From Lysobacteraceae bacterium CU05-9 (GTDB lineage Bacteria > Pseudomonadota > Gammaproteobacteria > Xanthomonadales > Xanthomonadaceae), in contig SWJS01000002.1 of NCBI GenBank assembly GCA_007556525.1, positions 275,282 through 339,281 of the forward strand: a stretch of DNA of 64,000 nt, given 5' to 3'. A program made the translations under genes and the position numbers. The notes beneath the pieces are model-generated. The model worked only from the letters and a program-made list of their open reading frames with translations. It was not told the DNA's origin and did no database searches. The first letter of the stretch is position 1, and the number at the start of each line of letters is the position of its first letter. This document shows, one piece after another, positions 1 to 9,523 of this stretch.

Positions 1-137
1 CGGATCACCGCAGGGCCCCACCACAACGACAAAGCAAGCGATGTCAGCGATGCGAGAATCGCGCGGAACGTCAAGTAATTGAACAGGCCAAAATAACTCG
101 CCAATTGCTCCAGCCAACGCGTCAGTTCAAGCAGCAT
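1..137 (-). CDS. mraY: MraY, phospho-MurNAc-pentapeptide transferase (5' end only)
   Basis: Reading the minus strand from the ATG at 137-135 gives the hydrophobic N-terminus of MraY, starting [19 protein letters not shown] and continuing into [10 protein letters not shown]. MraY moves phospho-MurNAc-pentapeptide onto undecaprenyl phosphate to make lipid I in the inner membrane. Only about 45 codons lie inside the window; the gene runs off the left edge. It starts 11 bases inside the end of murF, so translation is probably coupled. Place in the dcw cluster, directly after murF, supports the call. Confidence 0.9.
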   Translation of the reverse strand, partial: MLLELTRWLEQLASYFGLFNYLTFRAILASLTSLALSLWWGPAVI

Positions 138-1530
138 GTGCGCCTCCGTTTCCTTTTTGATCCGGGACGATCGCGCGAACGACCCGGTCCATGGCACTAC
201 CGCGCGACCCCTTTACAAGGACACGCACGCCTTCATTCAATTCGCCCGCCAACTTCGCAGCGAGTTCTTCATGTGTTGCAAAAATTTCCGCGCCTTCGCC
301 AAACGCATTCGCAGCACCCGCGCTCAATTCACCGAGTGCGTACAGCTTCTTAATGCCTGCATCCTTCGCGCGACGGCCGATTTGTTCGTGCATTGCGAAA
401 GCATCATCACCGAGCTCACGCATGTCGCCGATGACCAACCACGCTTCGCGACTCTCACTAGCAGCAGCCTTCGCCAACGTTTGGATTGCGGCAACCATCG
501 ACCCCGGGTTCGCGTTGTAGCTGTCGTCCACCAAAATCGCGCCTTGCGGCGTCGTCGACGCAACCAGACGACCTTGTACTTGTTCGGCGTTCTGCAAGCC
601 GGTGCGAATGTCTTCTAGCGAAACATCCAAACCGTAAGCAATCGCTGCAGCAGCCAATGCATTGGACACGTTATGCAAACCAGGGAACTGGATGCGGACT
701 TGCGCTTCACCTTGCGGCGTGACTAGCGTGAACTGACTGCCCTCGCTGTCTTCCTGAATGTCGCGCGCGGTAACGTCAGCACTGTTCGTGATGCCGAAGC
801 GCACGACGCGGTGTCCATGGGCGCGGCTCGCAAAAAACGGTGCAAACGCATCATCCGCATTGATCACTGCAACACCCTGTGGCATCAAGTCGTCATAGAC
901 TGCTGACTTCGTATCGGCGATGTTTTGCAACGAACCCATGCGCTCCATGTGTGCCGGCGCGACGTTGTTCACGATGCCAACCGATGGCTTCGCAATTTGC
1001 GTCAGGTACTTGATGTCACCTGGTTTGCCGGTGCCCATCTCGTAGATTGCAAACTGTGCGTCTTCCGGAGCAGCAATTACAGCGAGTGGCATACCGATTT
1101 CGTTGTTGCGGTTGCCGGGTGTGGCGTAGGTCTTGCCGGCGACTTCGAGCACGGCTTGCGTCAGCGTCTTCACCGACGTCTTGCCATTGCTGCCAGTGAT
1201 CGCTACGACCTTACTATTGCGCGCCGCTTGGATCATCGTTGCGATCTGTGCGAGCGCCACTTCGGTGTTGTCCACCTTGATCGTGCTCAAGCCATCGATG
1301 TTCACGTCTTTCGACAACAAGGCTGCGCGAATGCCGCTCTCAAATGCCGCTTGTAGGTGATCGTGGGCGTCGAAGTTTTCGCCCTTCAATGCAATGAACA
1401 ACGTGCTGCCAATGTCGTTCAATGCAGCAAGTGCGCGCGTATCGGTATGCACTTGCGAGATCAAGATGTCGTCACCATTCAAGCGACCATTGCATGCTGC
1501 TGCAAGCTTCGACAAAAGCATCGGAATCAT
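127..1530 (-). CDS. murF: MurF, UDP-MurNAc-tripeptide:D-Ala-D-Ala ligase
   Basis: 467 residues, the usual length for MurF. This cytoplasmic Mur ligase adds D-Ala-D-Ala to UDP-MurNAc-tripeptide using ATP. The N-terminal UDP-binding domain is followed by the ATP loop GSNGKTS at about residues 113-119, and a C-terminal domain with DDSYNANP and KGSRGSAMD motifs. The ATG at 1530 overlaps the murE stop as ATGA, and the 3' end overlaps the mraY start by 11 bases, which indicates translational coupling within the dcw operon. Confidence 0.96.
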   Translation of the reverse strand: MIPMLLSKLAAACNGRLNGDDILISQVHTDTRALAALNDIGSTLFIALKGENFDAHDHLQAAFESGIRAALLSKDVNIDGLSTIKVDNTEVALAQIATMIQAARNSKVVAITGSNGKTSVKTLTQAVLEVAGKTYATPGNRNNEIGMPLAVIAAPEDAQFAIYEMGTGKPGDIKYLTQIAKPSVGIVNNVAPAHMERMGSLQNIADTKSAVYDDLMPQGVAVINADDAFAPFFASRAHGHRVVRFGITNSADVTARDIQEDSEGSQFTLVTPQGEAQVRIQFPGLHNVSNALAAAAIAYGLDVSLEDIRTGLQNAEQVQGRLVASTTPQGAILVDDSYNANPGSMVAAIQTLAKAAASESREAWLVIGDMRELGDDAFAMHEQIGRRAKDAGIKKLYALGELSAGAANAFGEGAEIFATHEELAAKLAGELNEGVRVLVKGSRGSAMDRVVRAIVPDQKGNGGAHAA

Positions 1531-3002
1531 TCCAGCCCCTCCAATGCCGCCATGGCAATCAACGTGTCATCGAAGTCATGGCGGACACCATTCACTTCCT
1601 GATACGGCTCGTGACCTTTACCGGCGATCAAAATAATGTCGTCAGGACCCGACTCAGCAATCAGCGTTTCAATCGCATTGCGGCGATCACGGATCACGCG
1701 AACTTTCTTCGGCTCAGTGAAACCTTCCATGATGTCGCGAACGATGGCATCGCCATCTTCCGTGCGCGGATTGTCATCAGTGACGATCACAACATCCGAA
1801 TCCATCTCGGCAATCGATGCCATTTGCGGACGCTTACCCTTGTCGCGATCACCGCCGCATCCAAAGATGCAAACCAATTCACCTTCAACGTGATGCGACA
1901 ACGCCTGTAATGCTTGCTGCAAAGCGTCCGGAGTGTGCGCGTAATCAATGACTACCGTTGGCTGCATGCCTTCGCCACCGAGGCGATTCATGCGTCCATG
2001 GATTGGCGTTAGCTGTGACAGCAACCGCGCGACATCGTCTGCAGATTGACCGCACGACAACATCACACCGGCGACGGCGAGAAGATTTTCGACGTTGAAC
2101 TTGCCGAGCAGTGGCGAATCAACCTTATACGATTCGTCATTCACCACGAGATCAAAGTGGATGCCTTGCGAATCCAGATTCAAGTTGTCAGCACGCAGGT
2201 TTGCGAACGAATCGCCGCGCGTGCTGAACCGCCACGAGACTAAACCCGGTGGCAGATCATTCGCGAGCGAATAGCCGAACGCATCGTCGATGTTGATGAC
2301 CGACGCACCGAGACCTGGCCAATCGAAGAGTTTCTTCTTCGCGGCGCCGTACGATTCCATGTCACCGTGGTAATCAAGGTGATCGCGCGTCAAGTTGGTA
2401 AACACGGCAATGTCGAAATCCACTGCATCAACACGACCTTGATCCAACGCATGCGAGCTGACTTCCATCGCAACGGCTTGTGCGCCCTTTTCGCGCAGAT
2501 CATTCAAGATGGCGTGCACGCGCAAGACCAACGGTGTGGTGAAGCCGGTTGGCTCAACATCGCCATACAAGCCTGCGCCTAGCGTACCGATCGTGGCCGC
2601 ACGAGTACCAATCAATTCCCACGCTTGGGCGATCAACTGCGTGCTGGAAGTTTTTCCGTTCGTACCGGTGACGCCGACCATCGTCATTTGCGAGGACGGA
2701 TGATCGAAGAAGTCATCAGCCATCTGACCCATGCGCGCACGCAGGCCTGCAATTGCCAATGCGTCATCCGGAATGTCGAAGTTATCGGGTGCCGGTGGCT
2801 CGTAAAGAACGACGGAAGCGCCATTTTCCAGTGCTTTTTCGACGAAATTCAAACCGTGTGCGCCGAAGCCTTCAATCGCGACGAACGCGTTGCCTGGCTC
2901 AACTTCACGGCTGTCCATCACGAGACCCGTAATCTTCAAGTCATCAGCAATGCTTTCCAGATCAGGCAGCAAGTCAGCGAGGAACTTTTCATGACCCATC
3001 AT
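1527..3002 (-). CDS. murE: MurE, UDP-MurNAc-L-Ala-D-Glu:meso-diaminopimelate ligase
   Basis: 491 residues from the ATG at 3002. The open frame extends further upstream, but that part lies inside ftsI; the ATG forms an ATGA overlap with the ftsI stop, so this start is preferred (a second ATG follows directly). The ATP loop TGTNGKTS sits at about 112-119. The DNPR motif at about 410-413 is the signature of enzymes that add meso-diaminopimelate rather than lysine, as expected for a Gram-negative. Cytoplasmic step of peptidoglycan precursor synthesis. Confidence 0.96.
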   Translation of the reverse strand: MMGHEKFLADLLPDLESIADDLKITGLVMDSREVEPGNAFVAIEGFGAHGLNFVEKALENGASVVLYEPPAPDNFDIPDDALAIAGLRARMGQMADDFFDHPSSQMTMVGVTGTNGKTSSTQLIAQAWELIGTRAATIGTLGAGLYGDVEPTGFTTPLVLRVHAILNDLREKGAQAVAMEVSSHALDQGRVDAVDFDIAVFTNLTRDHLDYHGDMESYGAAKKKLFDWPGLGASVINIDDAFGYSLANDLPPGLVSWRFSTRGDSFANLRADNLNLDSQGIHFDLVVNDESYKVDSPLLGKFNVENLLAVAGVMLSCGQSADDVARLLSQLTPIHGRMNRLGGEGMQPTVVIDYAHTPDALQQALQALSHHVEGELVCIFGCGGDRDKGKRPQMASIAEMDSDVVIVTDDNPRTEDGDAIVRDIMEGFTEPKKVRVIRDRRNAIETLIAESGPDDIILIAGKGHEPYQEVNGVRHDFDDTLIAMAALEGLE

Positions 3003-4912
3003 GGCGTCACCCCCAGTGAGACTGGTTTCGGCAGTTCTTTCTTGACTGGAGCGGACGGCGCAGCGATACCTGCAGAAGTCGTCGTCGAAGCAGCACGCAA
3101 CGATGGGTGACCGGCCTTTGCATTCGCTGCGATCCACGTTTCGATGTCATCTGGCGGAACGTCCATCAAACGCAACGTGCCTTCCATGACATTCTTGAAC
3201 ACCGGACCCGAAATCAAACCACCGTAGTAGCCCTTCGACGGATCCGGATCATTGACGACGACCACCATCGAGAAGCGTGGATTTTCGACAGGAACGACAC
3301 CTGCAAAAAATGCGTTGTACTTGCGCGAATAACCACCCGATTCGCTCGCCATGCGGGCGGTACCTGTTTTGCCGGCGACGTTGTAGCCGAGGATTGCCGC
3401 TTGCGTGGCAGTGCCACCTGGCTTGGTCACGGTTTCCATCATTTTCATGACTTGATCAGCAACCTTGGGATCCATCACTTGCTTGTACTCAGGCGTCGTT
3501 CCTTTGACGAAGGTCGGCGTGATCAACTTGCCGCCATTGGCCAGCGCCGCATAAGACATTGCAATTTGCAGTGGCGTCGCACTCAGACCATAACCATAGG
3601 ACATCGTTGCTTTGGTCGTGCCGAACCACATTGGCGAACCCGGCGACGGAATCAAACCTGCGGATTCACCGGGGAAACCACTGTTGGGCTTCGTGCCGTA
3701 TCCGAGGTTATGAACAAAATCGTAGAAGTAACGGTCAGACAGGGTCTTCGCGATTTTCGCCGCGCCAACGTTGGAGGACTTCGTGATGATTCCGGTGACC
3801 GTCAACGAACCGTAGTTGTGCGTGTCGGTAATGAAGTATTTACCGTTCGCCATGCGACCGCCTTCCGTGGAAAAAACCATGTTCGGGTTGATGGTTCCTT
3901 TTTCCAATGCAGCAGCAACGGTGATTGGCTTCATCGTGGAGCCTGGCTCAACCAAATCCGTAACAGCGCGGTTGCGGTGCGCGTCCAAATTCTTCTGCAC
4001 CGAAGCATTCGGATTGAACGTCGGCAGGTTTGCCATTGCCAAAATTTCGCCCGTTTGAATGTCGAGGATCACTGCACTGCCGGAAGCCGCGCCGCTCTTC
4101 ACGATCATGTCGCGCAGTTCCTTGAACGCGAGATATTGCACGCGGCGGTCAAGAGACAACGTCAATTCGTGACCCGGCACCGATGGCTTGATTTGCTCGG
4201 CTTCTACGACATCACCCTGGCGCGAACGGATAATGCGCTTTTCGCCTTCCTTGCCCTTCAACCAATCTTCGAACGCAAGCTCAAGCCCTTCCTGACCCTT
4301 GTCATCCACGTTGGTGAAGCCGAGGATGTGCGCAATGGATTCACCCTGCGGATAGAAACGACGATATTCCCGCTGCGATTGAACGCCGGGAATTTTGTGA
4401 GCAAGGATGCGCTTCGCTTCATCGGGATTGATGCGACGCTTGAGGTAGACGAATTCCTTGCCTTGCTTTTGGGCGAGCTTACGCTTCAGCTCATCCAATG
4501 GCATGCCAAGTGCTTTCGCAAGTTCACCCCAGCGATTTTGAACTTTCACCAGCTCCTGTGGATTGCCCCACACCGATTCCACCGGCGTCGACACTGCGAG
4601 AGGTTCGCCATTGCGGTCGGTGATCATGCCGCGCGTCGTAGCGATCGGAAGCAAACGCTCAAAGCGCGCTTCACCTTGCGACATGTAGAAGTCCTTGTTG
4701 ACGATCATCATCGAAAACGCACGGACGATCAGCGCCGCAACGATGATGCCCATGACAGCAACCATGAACTTCGCTCGCGTCGCAACGGAATAGCCGCGAC
4801 GACCACCTTCGCTGACTTCGAAGAAGCGGCGCAGCCACTCCGGCATGCGATCAATCCAGTTACCCTGGCGATCGTTGCGGCTCGATGAACGTTGTTGGCG
4901 GCGTTGATTCAT
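2999..4912 (-). CDS. ftsI: FtsI (PBP3), septal peptidoglycan transpeptidase
   Basis: 637 residues. A short basic cytoplasmic N-terminus leads to one membrane segment at about 49-66, then the PBP dimerisation domain and the transpeptidase domain. The three penicillin-binding motifs are visible: STMK near 325-328 (active serine), SSN near 379-381 and KTGTA near 515-519. It cross-links septal peptidoglycan in the divisome. The start overlaps the ftsL stop as ATGA and the stop overlaps murE in the same way. Somewhat longer than E. coli FtsI (588), with an Ala/Pro/Lys-rich tail. Confidence 0.96.
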   Translation of the reverse strand: MNQRRQQRSSSRNDRQGNWIDRMPEWLRRFFEVSEGGRRGYSVATRAKFMVAVMGIIVAALIVRAFSMMIVNKDFYMSQGEARFERLLPIATTRGMITDRNGEPLAVSTPVESVWGNPQELVKVQNRWGELAKALGMPLDELKRKLAQKQGKEFVYLKRRINPDEAKRILAHKIPGVQSQREYRRFYPQGESIAHILGFTNVDDKGQEGLELAFEDWLKGKEGEKRIIRSRQGDVVEAEQIKPSVPGHELTLSLDRRVQYLAFKELRDMIVKSGAASGSAVILDIQTGEILAMANLPTFNPNASVQKNLDAHRNRAVTDLVEPGSTMKPITVAAALEKGTINPNMVFSTEGGRMANGKYFITDTHNYGSLTVTGIITKSSNVGAAKIAKTLSDRYFYDFVHNLGYGTKPNSGFPGESAGLIPSPGSPMWFGTTKATMSYGYGLSATPLQIAMSYAALANGGKLITPTFVKGTTPEYKQVMDPKVADQVMKMMETVTKPGGTATQAAILGYNVAGKTGTARMASESGGYSRKYNAFFAGVVPVENPRFSMVVVVNDPDPSKGYYGGLISGPVFKNVMEGTLRLMDVPPDDIETWIAANAKAGHPSLRAASTTTSAGIAAPSAPVKKELPKPVSLGVTP

Positions 4913-5175
4913 TCGTGCACCAACACCGTATCGGTGCCCTCAGGAAACTTCATGCCCAAACGTGCGCGCGAAACATCATCGATGCGCGTGCTCTCTGCCC
5001 ACGTCGCCTGCTCCAACTGCAGACGGCCAAACTCGATGTTCAGTTCGTCGCGCTCTTTCTCGAGCTTACTCAACGTCGAGAACAACTTGCGATGCTCGTG
5101 GCGCGAAAACACGACAGCCAAGCCCGAGATCACGCAGCCGATCAACAACAACACGATGAGAATGCGCGCGCTCAT
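4909..5175 (-). CDS. ftsL: FtsL, cell division protein
   Basis: 88 residues with one N-terminal membrane segment (about 4-20, rich in Ile, Leu and Val) followed by a heptad-rich region around [18 protein letters not shown], typical of the FtsL leucine-zipper-like coiled coil. FtsL acts with FtsB and FtsQ to recruit and activate FtsI/FtsW at the septum. Sequence conservation in this family is low, so position between rsmH and ftsI, size and topology carry most of the weight. Both junctions are 4-base ATGA overlaps. Confidence 0.9.
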   Translation of the reverse strand: MSARILIVLLLIGCVISGLAVVFSRHEHRKLFSTLSKLEKERDELNIEFGRLQLEQATWAESTRIDDVSRARLGMKFPEGTDTVLVHE

Positions 5176-6119
5176 GCCGCCACCTTCTGTGCAACGCGCA
5201 ACACTGCGCTACGTGCGCGGGCGTTGTCCTTGATTTCTTCGTCCGTGCCTTTCTGCGCACCACCGAGCAACTTCAACGTCGGCGTGAACTCAACGGCAAC
5301 CGGCATACGACGATCGGTTGGCGGCGCCTTCGCTAGCTTGTTGAAAAATTGCTTCGTGATGCGATCTTCCAATGAGTGAAAGCTGATGACGGCGAGTCGA
5401 CCTTCCGGCTTCAACACATCAACGGCGGCCTGCAAACCATCCTGCAAATCTTCCAACTCACGGTTGATGAAGATGCGGATGGCCTGGAACGAACGCGTCG
5501 CCGGATGGATCTTCGAATCACCACGTGGCATCACAGCGGCGATGATCGAAGCGAGTTGGGCGGTGCGGGTGATTTCGTTTCTGGCACGTTCTGCAACGAT
5601 GGCGCGGGCAATCTTGCGCGATTGACGCTCTTCGCCGTAAGTGAACAAAACATCTGCAATTTCAGTATCCGATGCGGTTGCAATCCACTGCGCAGCGCTT
5701 TGACCGGACGTGGTGTCCATGCGCATGTCGAGTGGGCCGTCCTTGCTAAACGAGAAGCCACGTTCTGCAACATCGAGTTGCGGTGACGACACTCCGAGGT
5801 CCAACATAATTCCGTCAATACCTTCGCGTGCCATGCCCCACGAGGACATGTCCTTGAACGAACCATGATAGACATGGACGCGCGCATCTTCGCGCTGCAA
5901 TTCCTGTGCGACCTTGATCGCTTCGGGATCCTTATCCATGACGAGCAACAAACCTTGTGGACCTAAACGGGCAAGAACACCTTTGGCATGACCGCCGCGT
6001 CCAAACGTTCCGTCAAGGTAACGTCCGTCGGCTTTGACATTCAGTCCATCGATGACTTGGTTGTACAAAACCGGAAGGTGTCCCGCAGCTTCATGGGCCG
6101 CGCGATCCCCCCCGATCAC
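5172..6119 (-). CDS. rsmH: RsmH (MraW), 16S rRNA m4C1402 methyltransferase
   Basis: 315 residues, normal for RsmH. It methylates N4 of C1402 in 16S rRNA using S-adenosylmethionine. Visible family motifs are [13 protein letters not shown] at the start, the SAM site around [22 protein letters not shown] and [12 protein letters not shown]. The start codon is GTG at 6119, overlapping the TGA of mraZ; the end overlaps ftsL. Second gene of the dcw operon. Confidence 0.95.
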   Translation of the reverse strand: MIGGDRAAHEAAGHLPVLYNQVIDGLNVKADGRYLDGTFGRGGHAKGVLARLGPQGLLLVMDKDPEAIKVAQELQREDARVHVYHGSFKDMSSWGMAREGIDGIMLDLGVSSPQLDVAERGFSFSKDGPLDMRMDTTSGQSAAQWIATASDTEIADVLFTYGEERQSRKIARAIVAERARNEITRTAQLASIIAAVMPRGDSKIHPATRSFQAIRIFINRELEDLQDGLQAAVDVLKPEGRLAVISFHSLEDRITKQFFNKLAKAPPTDRRMPVAVEFTPTLKLLGGAQKGTDEEIKDNARARSAVLRVAQKVAA

Positions 6120-6562
6120 AGTTGCAGGTCGAGCAACTCATCCGTCAAATCATCGTCAGAAAGGACCTGACGGATCTGGGCTTGATGTGCGTGCTCGCTC
6201 CACAACTCAAACTTTTCTCCCATGCCGACAAGCACTGCTTTCTTTTCAAGCATTGCGTTTGCGCGGTGAGAGGCTGGAATGCTGATGCGACCGTTGCCAT
6301 CAAGTTCGACGATGTGCGCTGCGCCTACCAACTTCAGCTGCATGTTGCGGCTCGAGCTCTTGGTGCGCGGCAGACGATTGACATCATCGCGAACGCGTTC
6401 CCAGACCGCATGGGGGTAGACGAACAGGCAACCCGTATCGAACGGGCTATAGGTGACCACGAGCTTGTTGCCGCATTCAGACGCGACTTGGTCACGGTAA
6501 GCCGTCGGAATGGCTAACCGTCCTTTGTCGTCAATCGTGATTGCGTTTTCGCCTTGAAACAC
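6116..6562 (-). CDS. mraZ: MraZ, dcw operon transcriptional regulator
   Basis: 148 residues from a GTG at 6562. The open frame reaches back to 6634, but the family begins with [19 protein letters not shown] directly after the start, so the internal GTG is preferred. The two AbrB-like (MraZ) DNA-binding repeats are seen at [14 protein letters not shown] and, in the second half, [14 protein letters not shown]. MraZ binds TGGGN repeats in its own promoter, and two perfect copies lie upstream (6639-6653). Ends overlapping rsmH. Close in sequence to Xanthomonadaceae MraZ, which supports the host assignment. Confidence 0.93.
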   Translation of the reverse strand: MFQGENAITIDDKGRLAIPTAYRDQVASECGNKLVVTYSPFDTGCLFVYPHAVWERVRDDVNRLPRTKSSSRNMQLKLVGAAHIVELDGNGRISIPASHRANAMLEKKAVLVGMGEKFELWSEHAHQAQIRQVLSDDDLTDELLDLQL

Positions 6563-6583
6563 TCGGATACCTAAAGGGTGATG

Positions 6584-6601
6584 GCCGCCTCTTCGGGCGG
6601 C
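6584..6601 (-). promoter_or_regulatory. Hairpin in the mraZ leader
   Basis: GCCGCC and GGCGGC form a 6-base-pair stem with a 6-base loop, about 22-40 bases upstream of the mraZ GTG and downstream of the promoter. There is no following T tract in the direction of transcription, so it is not an ordinary terminator. It could affect mRNA stability or mraZ translation; function is inference. Confidence 0.35.
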
Positions 6602-6628
6602 TCGGCCACAACCGGAAAAACCACTAAA

Positions 6629-6681
6629 AACCAAGTTTTCCCACAGAGTCCCACATTAGGGTCAATTTCAGGGTCTGTCAA
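6629..6681 (-). promoter_or_regulatory. mra (dcw) promoter with MraZ boxes
   Basis: On the minus strand TTGACA (6681-6676) and TAATGT (6658-6653) are separated by exactly 17 bases, a near-consensus sigma-70 promoter. Two perfect TGGGA repeats with 10-base periodicity (6653-6649 and 6643-6639) follow, overlapping the end of the -10 and the expected start site, and a degenerate third (TGGTT, 6633-6629) continues the phase. TGGGN repeats spaced by five bases are the known MraZ operator, so autorepression by MraZ is expected. Confidence 0.85.
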
Positions 6682-6751
6682 CAGGTAGTCGGAAGTTTTT
6701 TTCATTTCTGAATCAATGACTTGCACGATACTTCAGAAACTTATTCAAGGT

Positions 6752-6760
6752 TTATCCACA
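6752..6760 (+). promoter_or_regulatory. Consensus DnaA box upstream of the dcw promoter
   Basis: TTATCCACA matches the strong R1-type DnaA box at all nine positions. It lies about 70 bases upstream of the -35 of the mra promoter, between it and the lysR stop. A single exact nine-mer is expected by chance about once in two windows of this size, so only its location makes it notable. Confidence 0.45.
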
Positions 6761-6773
6761 AGCTATTGTTTTG

Positions 6774-6788
6774 TCTCACATTGTGAGA
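6774..6788. promoter_or_regulatory. Perfect palindrome TCTCAC-ATT-GTGAGA
   Basis: A 6-3-6 perfect inverted repeat sits directly after the lysR coding end and about 95 bases upstream of the mra promoter. It could be a regulator operator. A terminator is less likely because the stem is short and has no T tract. Confidence 0.4.
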
Positions 6789-6789
6789 A

Positions 6790-7770
6790 TCAGCGGTCGG
6801 ACTGACCTGTGGAATAGTAGTCCATCCGTTCAAAGAGTCCGGGCTGAATTTGGTCGACAAACACGCGTGCTTGCGCTGACAAAAACTTCCCTTTGCGCAC
6901 GATGACCCCATAGCTCCGCGAAGGGAAGAAGTCCTTGAGGTTATGTCGGAAAAGTCTGAAACGATCGCGCTCCGTCAGGCAGATCCCCGTCACCACACTG
7001 ATCCCGATGTTCTGGGCGACGTATTCCTTGATGATTTCCCACCCACCGACCTCCAGGATGACGTCCAGCGGCAGGTGTTTATTCGCAAAAACCAAATCAA
7101 TCAGTCGATACGACGTTAGCCTTTGCGGCGGCAAGATAAGACCATGTTTGGCGATTTTATCCAATGTTATCGACTTTTCGCGGGCTAATTCGTGCTCCGG
7201 ATGGGTGATCAGGTGCATATCGTACTGATACACCTTCGCGTAGTCGAGATCGTGCGGCACATCGATCATCGACCCCACGGCGAGGTCCACTTTGCCGTTC
7301 CTCAGCAGCTCCATCCCCTGCGCGCCGGTCACGGTGTGCAGGTTGAACTTGATATCCGGCTGCAGCTGCTTGAAGCGCTCAATGATGCCCGGCAAAAGAT
7401 ACATCGACGTCGATGTTCCCGCCGCCACGTTGAGCTCTCCCGCCGCCATCCCCTTGATTTCCTTGCGGAATTCGCTCTCCAGGCTGTCGAGTCCGTCCAC
7501 CAGCGGCGTCGCCATTTCGAACAAAAGCTGCCCTTCCTTCGTCAGCACCAGATTTCTTCCCTGGCGCCGTAGGAGTTCGACACCAAACTCGCGCTCAAGT
7601 GCCTGTAATTGGAGACTAACGGCGGGCTGCGTCAGGTACAGCGATTCCGCCGCACGTGACACAGATCCCAATTTGGCAACCTGACAAAACGCCCGCAACG
7701 GCTTCAGCCGGTGGCCCTTATAGGCGAAACGCGTTGATTTCGTTGGGTATTTGGCGCGTTGTGTGGGCAT
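6790..7770 (-). CDS. LysR-family transcriptional regulator
   Basis: 326 residues. A winged helix-turn-helix occupies about 25-85, with the family pattern LRAFCQVAKLGSVSRAAESL, LTQPAVSLQLQALE and LLRRQGRNLVLT. The C-terminal substrate-binding fold contains AAGTSTSMYLLPGII and DLAVGSMIDVP. Transcribed divergently from aceB, with a perfect inverted repeat between the genes, so control of the glyoxylate shunt is the natural inference. The ligand cannot be read from the sequence. The N-terminal extension of about 20 basic residues suggests the true start may be slightly downstream. Confidence 0.88.
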   Translation of the reverse strand: MPTQRAKYPTKSTRFAYKGHRLKPLRAFCQVAKLGSVSRAAESLYLTQPAVSLQLQALEREFGVELLRRQGRNLVLTKEGQLLFEMATPLVDGLDSLESEFRKEIKGMAAGELNVAAGTSTSMYLLPGIIERFKQLQPDIKFNLHTVTGAQGMELLRNGKVDLAVGSMIDVPHDLDYAKVYQYDMHLITHPEHELAREKSITLDKIAKHGLILPPQRLTSYRLIDLVFANKHLPLDVILEVGGWEIIKEYVAQNIGISVVTGICLTERDRFRLFRHNLKDFFPSRSYGVIVRKGKFLSAQARVFVDQIQPGLFERMDYYSTGQSDR

Positions 7771-7796
7771 CTATAAGGTTTGTTTATACGAATGGT

Positions 7797-7815
7797 TGAC
7801 AGAATTATATTGTCA
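7797..7815. promoter_or_regulatory. Inverted repeat between lysR and aceB, likely LysR operator
   Basis: TGACA and TGTCA flank nine bases (5-9-5, perfect), close to the T-N11-A layout bound by LysR-type regulators. The left arm is also part of a TTGACA (7796-7801) that could serve as -35. On the opposite strand a TATAAA (7788-7783) could serve lysR. This arrangement fits autoregulation plus control of aceB. Confidence 0.55.
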
Positions 7816-7891
7816 CATTCCGCCAGGTTCTGCACTGTGGTTGCACCGCAACAAATTTTGCGTTGCATCAATCACCGAGGAGCCATCACCC

Positions 7892-9502
7892 ATGTCCGCT
7901 GTACTTGCCGAAGATCTCACCAACTCCGTGCTGTTGACCGCAATCGCTGCCCCAAACCAGGCGACCGTCCTGTCTGACGAATGCATCGCGTTCCTGACCG
8001 GATTGCAGGAAGCGTTTGATTCGCGCCGTTTGGAGTTGTTGGCGGCGCGCGTTGCCAAGCAGGCACGTTATGACGCCGGTGAGTTGCCGGACTTCCGTCC
8101 TGACACCGCAAAAATCCGCGAGTCCCACTGGAAGGTCGCCGCCCTACCCGTTGCCTTGCAGGACCGTCGCGTTGAAATCACCGGGCCGACGGACCCGAAG
8201 ATGGTGATCAACGCATTGAACTCCGGCGCGTCGTGTTACATGGCGGACTTCGAAGACAGCACCTCGCCAACGTGGAGCAACTTGATAGAGGGTCAAATTG
8301 CGTTGCGCTCCGCATGCCGCGGTTTGCTCGAATACACGGCGCCGGTGACGGGCAAGCATTACCAGCTCGTTGCGCGTGATAAGCAAGCCGTATTGCATGT
8401 GCGTCCACGGGGTCTGCATCTCAACGAAAAACACGTGCTCATCAACGGCACCGAAATGTCGGCGAGCTTGTTTGATGCGGGGGTGTTTTTGTTCAACAAC
8501 GCAACGACGCTGGCGTCACGTGATCGCGGACCTTATTTGTACATTCCGAAGTTGCAGTCGATGGAGGAAGCCGCGTGGTGGAATGATGTGCTCGGTTACG
8601 TCGAACAGTCGCTCAAGCTTGAGCATGGTTCGATCAAAGTCACGGTGCTCATCGAGACGTTCCCTGCAGCGTTTGAAATGGACGAGATCCTGCACGCGTT
8701 GAAGCACCGCATCGTTGGATTGAACTGCGGACGCTGGGACTACGTTTTTAGCTACATCAAAACCTTGCGTGCACATCGCGCATACCTGTTGCCGGAACGT
8801 ACGCAAGTCACGATGACGTCACCATTCTTGCGCGCATACAGCGAGCTGCTGATTCAAACGTGTCATCGCCGTGGTGCGCATGCGATGGGTGGCATGGCGG
8901 CGCAGATTCCAATCAACAATGACGTTGAAGCGAACGATGAAGCCATGAGCAAAGTCCGCAACGACAAGTTGCGCGAAGTGACGGCGGGCCATGACGGAAC
9001 ATGGGTTGCGCATCCGGCGTTGATTCCGCTGGCGAAACGGATTTTCGATGAGCGCATGCGTGGCGCCAATCAACATCATCTCTTGCGTCATGAAGTTGTG
9101 GTTGACCAGCAGGATTTGCTGAAAGCACCTTACGGCACGATCACGCGTCGTGGCTTCGCGAACAACATCGAAGTGTGTGTGCGTTATATCGCTGCGTGGC
9201 TCGCAGGGAATGGCTGCGTGCCGATCCATCACTTGATGGAAGATGCGGCGACTGCAGAAATTGCGCGCGTACAACTGTGGCAATGGATGCATACGCCAGG
9301 TTTGTCGTTGCATGACGGAACACTGGTCAACGAACTGCTGTTCCAGCAATGTCTATTCAACTTGCCATCCAGACTCGCGAATCAACCTGACGTGATTGCC
9401 CGCGAAAAAATCCCACAAGCCATCGCCATGCTCGAGCAACTCACGGAGAGCGATGTGCTGGAAGAATTTTTGACGATCCCTGCTTATAACGAACTGCCTT
9501 AA
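7892..9502 (+). CDS. aceB: AceB, malate synthase A
   Basis: 536 residues from the ATG at 7892, which has a GAGGAG ribosome-binding site and matches the family length of about 530; the longer open frame upstream overlaps the lysR start. The enzyme condenses glyoxylate with acetyl-CoA to malate. The family signature GLNCGRWDYVFSYIKT is present, as are TMTSPFLRAYSELLIQ and AHAMGGMAAQIPI. It is followed 21 bases later by aceA, giving both enzymes of the glyoxylate shunt in one operon for growth on acetate or fatty acids. Confidence 0.96.
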   Translation: MSAVLAEDLTNSVLLTAIAAPNQATVLSDECIAFLTGLQEAFDSRRLELLAARVAKQARYDAGELPDFRPDTAKIRESHWKVAALPVALQDRRVEITGPTDPKMVINALNSGASCYMADFEDSTSPTWSNLIEGQIALRSACRGLLEYTAPVTGKHYQLVARDKQAVLHVRPRGLHLNEKHVLINGTEMSASLFDAGVFLFNNATTLASRDRGPYLYIPKLQSMEEAAWWNDVLGYVEQSLKLEHGSIKVTVLIETFPAAFEMDEILHALKHRIVGLNCGRWDYVFSYIKTLRAHRAYLLPERTQVTMTSPFLRAYSELLIQTCHRRGAHAMGGMAAQIPINNDVEANDEAMSKVRNDKLREVTAGHDGTWVAHPALIPLAKRIFDERMRGANQHHLLRHEVVVDQQDLLKAPYGTITRRGFANNIEVCVRYIAAWLAGNGCVPIHHLMEDAATAEIARVQLWQWMHTPGLSLHDGTLVNELLFQQCLFNLPSRLANQPDVIAREKIPQAIAMLEQLTESDVLEEFLTIPAYNELP

Positions 9503-9523
9503 TCATTACCGGAGACTTTGATC

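Noticed and set aside
3107..4888. 593-codon open frame on the plus strand opposite ftsI
   Set aside because: It is the mirror of ftsI; composition is Arg/His-rich, there is no ribosome-binding site, and all penicillin-binding motifs are on the other strand.
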